Positions 31,436 through 64,000 of a stretch of DNA of 64,000 nt are shown one piece after another (the first letter of the stretch is position 1; the number at the start of each line of letters is the position of its first letter). Location: NCBI GenBank assembly GCA_012845835.1, contig JABAKD010000022.1, positions 13,809,718 to 13,873,717 of the forward strand, given 5' to 3'. Position numbers and translations under genes: made by a program. Under the pieces are notes generated by a model. It did no database searches. It was not told where the DNA came from and saw nothing but the letters and a program-made list of their open reading frames with translations. This DNA is from Undaria pinnatifida (Eukaryota > Sar > Phaeophyceae > Laminariales > Alariaceae).

Positions 31436-34072
31436 CTGCGACTTTATTGTTTGGGGCTTGTACAAGCATCGATCCAATTTGAAACGGGAATGTGTGGGAC
31501 GACGCCAATGTGGAGCTGTGCCCCTGTTAGGTTATCCCTATCAATTGAGTGGTTGGTAGAGTGGAGGACACACCAAGGTGGGTCGGTACCTCGGGTCAGC
31601 ACGGAACGGAATCGTCTTGGACCTCTGATGACCTTGAACTTGTGTGTACTGAGGCGGTACTGCCTAGGGGAAGCGGAAGGGGACCTGATATCCACAAATG
31701 GGACTTTTGACGGTGTGCACGACAGCTAATGTGCACCGACGATGCTGTTTGGTCTGAAGGCCCTGCAGTGCATGCCAAGCGCTGGGAGTGGGCCGGATGC
31801 AATGCCAACGGAGCTGATACGTGATCTGAAAGCCGTAGCACATGCCAGGAGCTGAGAGTAAGTCCGATGCAATGCCATCGTGTGCGGGATGGTTCAAGAC
31901 GTGCATGAGTGCGGGCGAGGTGAGGGTGGCGCAAAGGGAACTTCACAAGGGTTGGTAGCGGAGAAGACCTATCATTTAAAGTGCTTCAAAAATCGCATAC
32001 GTATATGAGTAGGAGCTTTGCTTGAAAACGCGGTTTAAAAAATCCATGATAGGCTTGAAATAATTACACTCCCGACAAAGAGTACTGGGGGGTAAACTCT
32101 GACGGACATGTCGGCTGTGTTTCCGGCAAAGCAAGTCGATTATCTCAACTTTGCGCTTTTCTGCTGTAGCAAATATCCCAAAATATTCCACTATTAATAG
32201 CTGCCAAAAAACTGCACAAGTTATTCACCGGGCACATCGGTTTTTAGGAGAGGGGCAGCTGCTGCAGCCGAGCTTGGACGGACAGACTTAGCCGGCACAA
32301 TACTCACGTGATGACCTATCAAGACTTTTTTCAGTGGTTACCGGGTCTTGCGATTTAATAGTACCCCTAGCAATACACACGAACAAAAATAAAGGCAACA
32401 GGCAGTGGTTTTCGTCTTGGCACCAAGGCCAACCCCGCCAAATTTCAGATTCCAACTCTCCAAACTCAGCGCGCAATTTTCCAACCAAGCCACGAGAGAG
32501 TACATGCACGGTGCCGTCCTAACCCCCCCCCCCCCTCCCCTCGTTTGTCCACCCAGTTGTAGCGAGGAACGGGGTTGCTCGCACTTTGGCATCTGGCGCG
32601 CTGTGCTTTACACAGGAGAGTATGTTTGGTCGCAACACACACGTCGCCGATGTATCGTTCCATCACTCCCTACGGTGCTTCTTTGCTCGGGGAAGAATAC
32701 GGAGCACTCTATTAATAGTACCATCTCGATCTATCAAAATAAGCATCCGAACCCTGTTCCCTAAAGGCACGACATCACGTTGTCCGCTAGCCTGTAAGAC
32801 AACAGATCATCTGATATATTACTGCGGGGGGTTTCTACAATAAACTCTCGACACATGATGGCTACGTCTAGGTACCACCGACTTCTATCGCAACGTGGCG
32901 CACAACAAAAAAAAGTAGCACACGCCAGACTGACGCCCTGTTTTACTAGATTATTTCAAGTACGTCAGCCGTGAGATCGTTCAATTTAATGTCGATACTC
33001 ATTCTTGCAAGCCAAGCCGCATGATACTCCGGCATCGCCAGCTAACACACGTTTTATTGCGGCCATCTGTCACACCCTGAACATACTCCACCGCTGCTAC
33101 CACGCTGAACATGTTCTACCACTGTTCGTGCGTGCTAGCGGCTGCTGAGCATCAGTGCAGCCCCACTCGCGACACGTGCTGCTCTCTTTCACAGGAACCC
33201 CGCGAGGCAGCGGTGAGATGCCACCTCCATCGTCAAGATAATGCACCGCCTCGTTAATTTCATCTCTACTAGGCATGTGCAAAGGTGAATAATACTACAT
33301 TTTTCAATGCCAGCCAAAGACAAGGCTTTACCGCCCACCCTGTTTCGGTCGTACGCCTACATCACCTTGTACATCACATATACGCTTAGATAATGTAGCA
33401 CATACCTCCCCTTCGCTTCCTGCGGTACACTCGGTCATACTCCCAGGAGCTTCCTCTATAGTACCACTGACATTTAAGTAATGGCACCACTGCCTGAAAA
33501 ATAACTATTAATACCTCCTAGCCTACGCAAGGGTAACGTGTTAACCAACTTTCCCAACCCAGGGTAGGCGTTGCAGGATTGACCCGCCTATAAGAGACAC
33601 CTACTCGGAGCCAGATTAACACCTTGTAGCGACACCACCTCTTGAACAAAATAAGCTAATGTATACCAGTCTGATCGCAAATGTGAAGGATTCGTTGGTT
33701 TCCTCAAAAAATGGCGATATCCCTCATATTTACCATCAGATTGGCAGGATTTACTGTAGTTAGCGATATTTCTAAACCCAAACTTTTTATAATAGCGTCC
33801 CTCGGCAACGCACGGTGTGCTTCTTGTTGTTGTATGCCCAGACTGCATGGTCTCACTCGTTCTCGGAAACGCCACCTCTGCATCTCTTCAAACCCGAGAC
33901 ATTGCCTCGGCACTCATCATTCTATCACACGGTACCACACTATTGAGCTGCCGATTTTCTCCTAGACTTCTTGTGTGGCACACAGCACCATACTCGTACT
34001 GTACAACGCTACTACGAGCTGGTCCAGCTTCAAAACCGAATCTCAATTATCGGACATTTTTCCCAACAAGCA
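31436..34072. other. Region 3' of the CLC gene without a firm gene
   Basis: Contains a C11 run near 32523, a 65-bp repeat copy at 32961-33028, and weak minus-strand open segments at 33282-33190 (EINEAVHYLDDGGG) and 33875-33588. Nothing was recognised. Confidence 0.4.
33588..33875 (-). CDS. Open frame of unknown function
   Basis: 95 codons ending in a TAG stop, with YEGYRHFLRKPTNPSHL and DWYTLAYFVQEVVS, aromatic-rich like a real globular protein. No start context, acceptor or homolog is evident; it may be a fragment. Confidence 0.2.
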   Translation of the reverse strand: MAFPRTSETMQSGHTTTRSTPCVAEGRYYKKFGFRNIANYSKSCQSDGKYEGYRHFLRKPTNPSHLRSDWYTLAYFVQEVVSLQGVNLAPSRCLL

Positions 34073-61368
<27,296 letters not shown>

Positions 61369-61787
61369 GATGCACCGTACCGATTGCCAAGAGTACGCGG
61401 TGTCAAGAGCCGTGTAAAATGACCCAACAAAATACAGTACTGGAAGCACGAAGTATACTCGCCCGAGCGCAAGGGCGCCTAATATCTGAGATGCCTGGTA
61501 CCAGGTAAGTACCAGGTGGTTAGGATCATGGAAAATTACGTCTAGCTTCTCAGCTGGCGTCACAGGTGTACCCAACTAGCCCCAGCTTCCCTCTTCTCCC
61601 ATGCGGCACCGCTGTCCATGCACGGCTACGTTCTGGCGATTTGTCGCCGTTGTTGTTTGCCGCTGGTGCGACTCGTACTCGTAGTCGTACTTGCGAGAAA
61701 AAACGAAAAAAAAAACGTTTCGCCTGGAATATTATTTTCCCCTTATATCTACCGCCTGTACACCTCTCGTGAAAACCAAGCGCCCAC

Positions 61788-62214
61788 TGTGGTGGAAAAA
61801 CGAGTTTAGAAGGAAATAACTCGAGTAGCATTTGTTGTTCAACATTTTTAGTCTACTTCCTCACAATGGCGTCGCAGTCGACGGCAGGATGTGAGATTAT
61901 GAACAGTGAGGTCGCTGGTTCGATTCTCACCGTCTTTCCCAGAAAAAAGAAAAAAAAAGGGATTTTCTCACGTTCAAGAACCTGTAAAACTCTACCACTT
62001 GAAAAAACAACGATGAGAGCAATGTAGAGGATCATTGCAAGTCACTCCAATACCGAAAAAGTCGCATTGGATACTGGGTACCTCATCGGGGTTCCTGACA
62101 TAATCTGGGAAATATGTCAGGTTTAGTGGGGGAGAATGTGGTGGAAAAACGAGTTTAGAAGGAAATAACTCGAGTAGCATTTGTTGTTCAACATTTTTAG
62201 TCTACTTCCTCACA
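61788..62214. mobile_element. Complete 427-bp LTR miniature retrotransposon (TRIM-like)
   Basis: Two identical 78-bp direct repeats (61788-61865 and 62137-62214), each starting TGTGG and ending CACA. One base after the 5' repeat lies TGGCGTCGCAGTCGACGG, a candidate primer-binding site. A purine tract GGGGGAGAA (62128-62136) directly precedes the 3' repeat. The element is flanked by a perfect 4-bp target duplication CCAC (61784-61787 and 62215-62218). The 271-bp interior has no coding sequence, contains a box-B-like GGTTCGATTCTC (61915-61926), and a CCTGACATA/TATGTCAGG stem. It sits about 420 bp upstream of the CLC start codon. Confidence 0.88.
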
Positions 62215-62404
62215 CCACCTAACTCCTAAAAAGCAGCTTCGCTCGAATGCTCGAATAGGTGACAAGGTCTTTCTGCTTTCATACCCTGACCCAGCCTCAC
62301 GGGAGTCTCATCATTACATCCCTCTACAGCACTGCTTCAGAGGTGTGAAGTCGAGCGGTGTACTCGGTCATCAACAGCTAACGACGGGCGTGATGTGTAG
62401 AGCT

Positions 62405-62489
62405 ATGCACGTAGGACCGGCTCTCTTCACTGCTTCGTGTTTGCTCGTACTGCAACCAGCTACGGCCTTCGTGGGGCCAGTACCCTCAG
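62405..62489 (+). CDS. Candidate first exon of a plastid-targeted protein
   Basis: ATG at 62405 (another in frame at 62393) opens a 28-residue signal peptide: MHVGPALFTA, hydrophobic core SCLLVL, then QPATAFVGPVPS, followed by CAG|gtacgg. Phe right after an A-x-A cleavage site and followed by a Pro-rich start is the ASAFAP-type bipartite plastid signal of algae with secondary red plastids. No matching second exon was found. The opposite strand also has an open frame here, so this is a candidate only. Confidence 0.35.
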
Positions 62490-63898
62490 GTACGGTGTAG
62501 CTTGCTTCCTGGCCTTTCCTCCATGGCCCGGCGTCCATCGTGATGTCCTCCATGGTGATGTCCTTCCCGGTCAGAGTAGACAGACGAGAACTTGCGGCGC
62601 TGCGGTGTTTCGAGGCGACAATGTAAACATGAACACCATCGTTGAACCGTCGGTCTAGACAACACAAACCAGCGTGGGTCTGGCTCATGTTTCAACAGAT
62701 GCTTGAAATGCGCTGCAGTTGTTAGTCCTGATGAGTGCTGAGCCTCTGGTACTTGTATGGTAGCATCGTAGCATCCAGGCGAGTCGCCCGCCTACTGGTA
62801 TATCCTTCACGAGGCCGGCCTATAGCAGTACAGGAACACAAATACGAAAAGGGTAAAAAGAAAGGCAGGCTTAGTCTATACCAGGCACTCTTATACGTGA
62901 GCAGGAATACGTGTAATCGCGGGAGCCTTTGTACTGAAGTTAGTGTAGAGCGCACCCTCTACCAAATCATGAACCAGGAACCCAGGGTTGGTACGTACAT
63001 CGTATTTCTCAGGAAAATGTGAAAATGGTAATGAAACATGAGTGTAGGGCCCAGGGCCCGAATTAACGATGAACGTGCCAAATCGAATTTCGATTTTCTT
63101 TTTAGGCCATTTCTTATACAGTCGGGTATGTCAATCGAAAACGGCCTTTTTCGACTGAAGCCCAAATTGAGCTTTCTTACAGTTGAAAAAAGACGCTGGC
63201 GTGGCTATCACTGCTGTTGCTTCTCGCAGCAAGTCGGCGTGGCGCATTCCTAGTTCCGCTCGCCAGCAGCGTGTACCACACGACGCAGCAGCTCGCAGTA
63301 TCTATCCCATGCTGCCAACAACGGCTGCGCCTGTGTAGCTTCGGCGGCTCTCGGCTGAGTGCAACTCCACGAACGTAGCTTTGGCGGCTTTCGGCTAAGC
63401 CCAAGGCCATCAACTCGCTGGGACGAGGGTTCGTCGAGCCGTTGCTGGCAGAGAAAGCGCGAAGCACAGAGCTGCCAACCGATTTCGACTGCTGTACGGC
63501 AGTACTCCCTCACACCAACCGCCTCTAGGAAGAGCACAAAAACTATAAAATCGACTCGACTGACGATAAGAAAAAGAACCAGAAGATTCCAGTCGAAAAA
63601 AAGTCCAGTCGAAAAGGGTGATTGGTCAAAAAATGAATCACCAAGCAGGCATTCTCATAATTTCTACGAAAAATAAAATTCTACAAAGATGTAAAAAAAT
63701 ACTTTCTCGGTCGAATTTAGTCGAACATCGAATTTCGATTTGGGAAGTTTGTCCACCTAGACATGGCTTGTTCTGTGTAACCGAAGCCGGCCACGCGAAT
63801 TGATGCCATGTCGTCGGCTGATTGAGAGGCGAGAAGCCACCATTGCGAGAGGTAGGACCACCGGAGCAGCCGCAGCGCGGCCTCCGAAGGTCCTTAGC
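62490..63898. other. Region beyond the candidate plastid exon
   Basis: No second exon identified. Minus-strand open frames at 62371-62688 and 63250-63537 show no domain. A 24-bp near-direct repeat (TAGCTTCGGCGGCTCTCGGC and TAGCTTTGGCGGCTTTCGGC) lies at 63336-63400. Confidence 0.4.
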
Positions 63899-64000
63899 AA
63901 AGTGTGGAAGAGTCGTGGTGCCGGGAAGGTGTGAGGGAAGGGACGCAGGGGTATCAGCTTCGCTTGGAGACAGCACCGATTCTTTGTAGATTTCTTATTA
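63899..64000 (-). repeat. About 100-bp dispersed repeat, copy 2 (runs off window)
   Basis: Reverse complement of 50348-50447 at about 90% identity; truncated by the window end. Confidence 0.85.

Noticed and set aside
61369-61575. Longer CLC N-terminus from the ATG at 61575
   Set aside because: Would add a hydrophobic stretch not seen in CLC N-termini and crosses a phase-compatible acceptor-like site; the ATG at 61368 gives a polar cytosolic tail as expected. Not fully excluded.
61866-61940. Functional tRNA gene inside the TRIM
   Set aside because: Box-like motifs are present but acceptor and anticodon stems do not pair.

Overview
This window is nuclear DNA of a eukaryote with long introns. 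Every recognisable gene is split by spliceosomal introns of about 0.1 to 5 kb, nearly all GT-AG. The exons are GC-rich, and the non-coding DNA is crowded with microsatellites, minisatellites and short dispersed repeats. A candidate first exon at 62405 encodes a signal peptide ending in an A-T-A/F-V-G-P site, resembling the ASAFAP-type plastid-targeting signal of algae with secondary red plastids. With the intron-rich gene style this suggests a stramenopile alga, perhaps a brown alga. That assignment is inference.

Layout. (1) Positions 1 to about 16.6 kb (perhaps 18.0 kb), minus strand: the N-terminal part of a giant ARM-like protein, most likely of the BEACH (neurobeachin/LYST-like) family. 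It carries a B-box-like zinc finger and ends at the window edge inside a concanavalin/LamG-like domain. (2) 18.5-26.3 kb, plus strand: a six-exon CRAL-TRIO (Sec14-like) lipid-transfer protein of 401 codons, divergent from gene 1. (3) 26.3-34.0 kb: repeat-rich, with only weak candidate minus-strand exons. (4) 34.1-61.4 kb, minus strand: a complete 15-exon CLC-type chloride transporter of 987 codons with two CBS domains. (5) 61.4-64.0 kb: a complete 427-bp LTR miniature retrotransposon (TRIM-like) and the candidate plastid-targeted exon. The exon chains of genes 1, 2 and 4 were built by hand. Each chain keeps reading phase across every junction, and the CRAL-TRIO and CLC chains sum to whole codon numbers ending in a stop.

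The most unusual signal recurs in all three genes. Many exons are accompanied in a neighbouring intron by tandem, variously decayed copies of their own splice-junction edge, here called ghost exons. About half of the mapped exons show this. Copies range from nearly identical (CLC exon 13, three extra copies of a 240-bp unit) to strongly decayed (CLC exon 7, about six copies). This looks like a continuing process that lengthens introns by copying exon edges, and it leaves decoy splice sites beside real ones.

The repeats include a 13-bp-TIR MITE family, a family with GGCGG-rich subterminal repeats, a GGGTC-core dispersed family, several 65-360 bp dispersed families, two over-represented short palindromes, and interstitial TTAGGG-type repeats.
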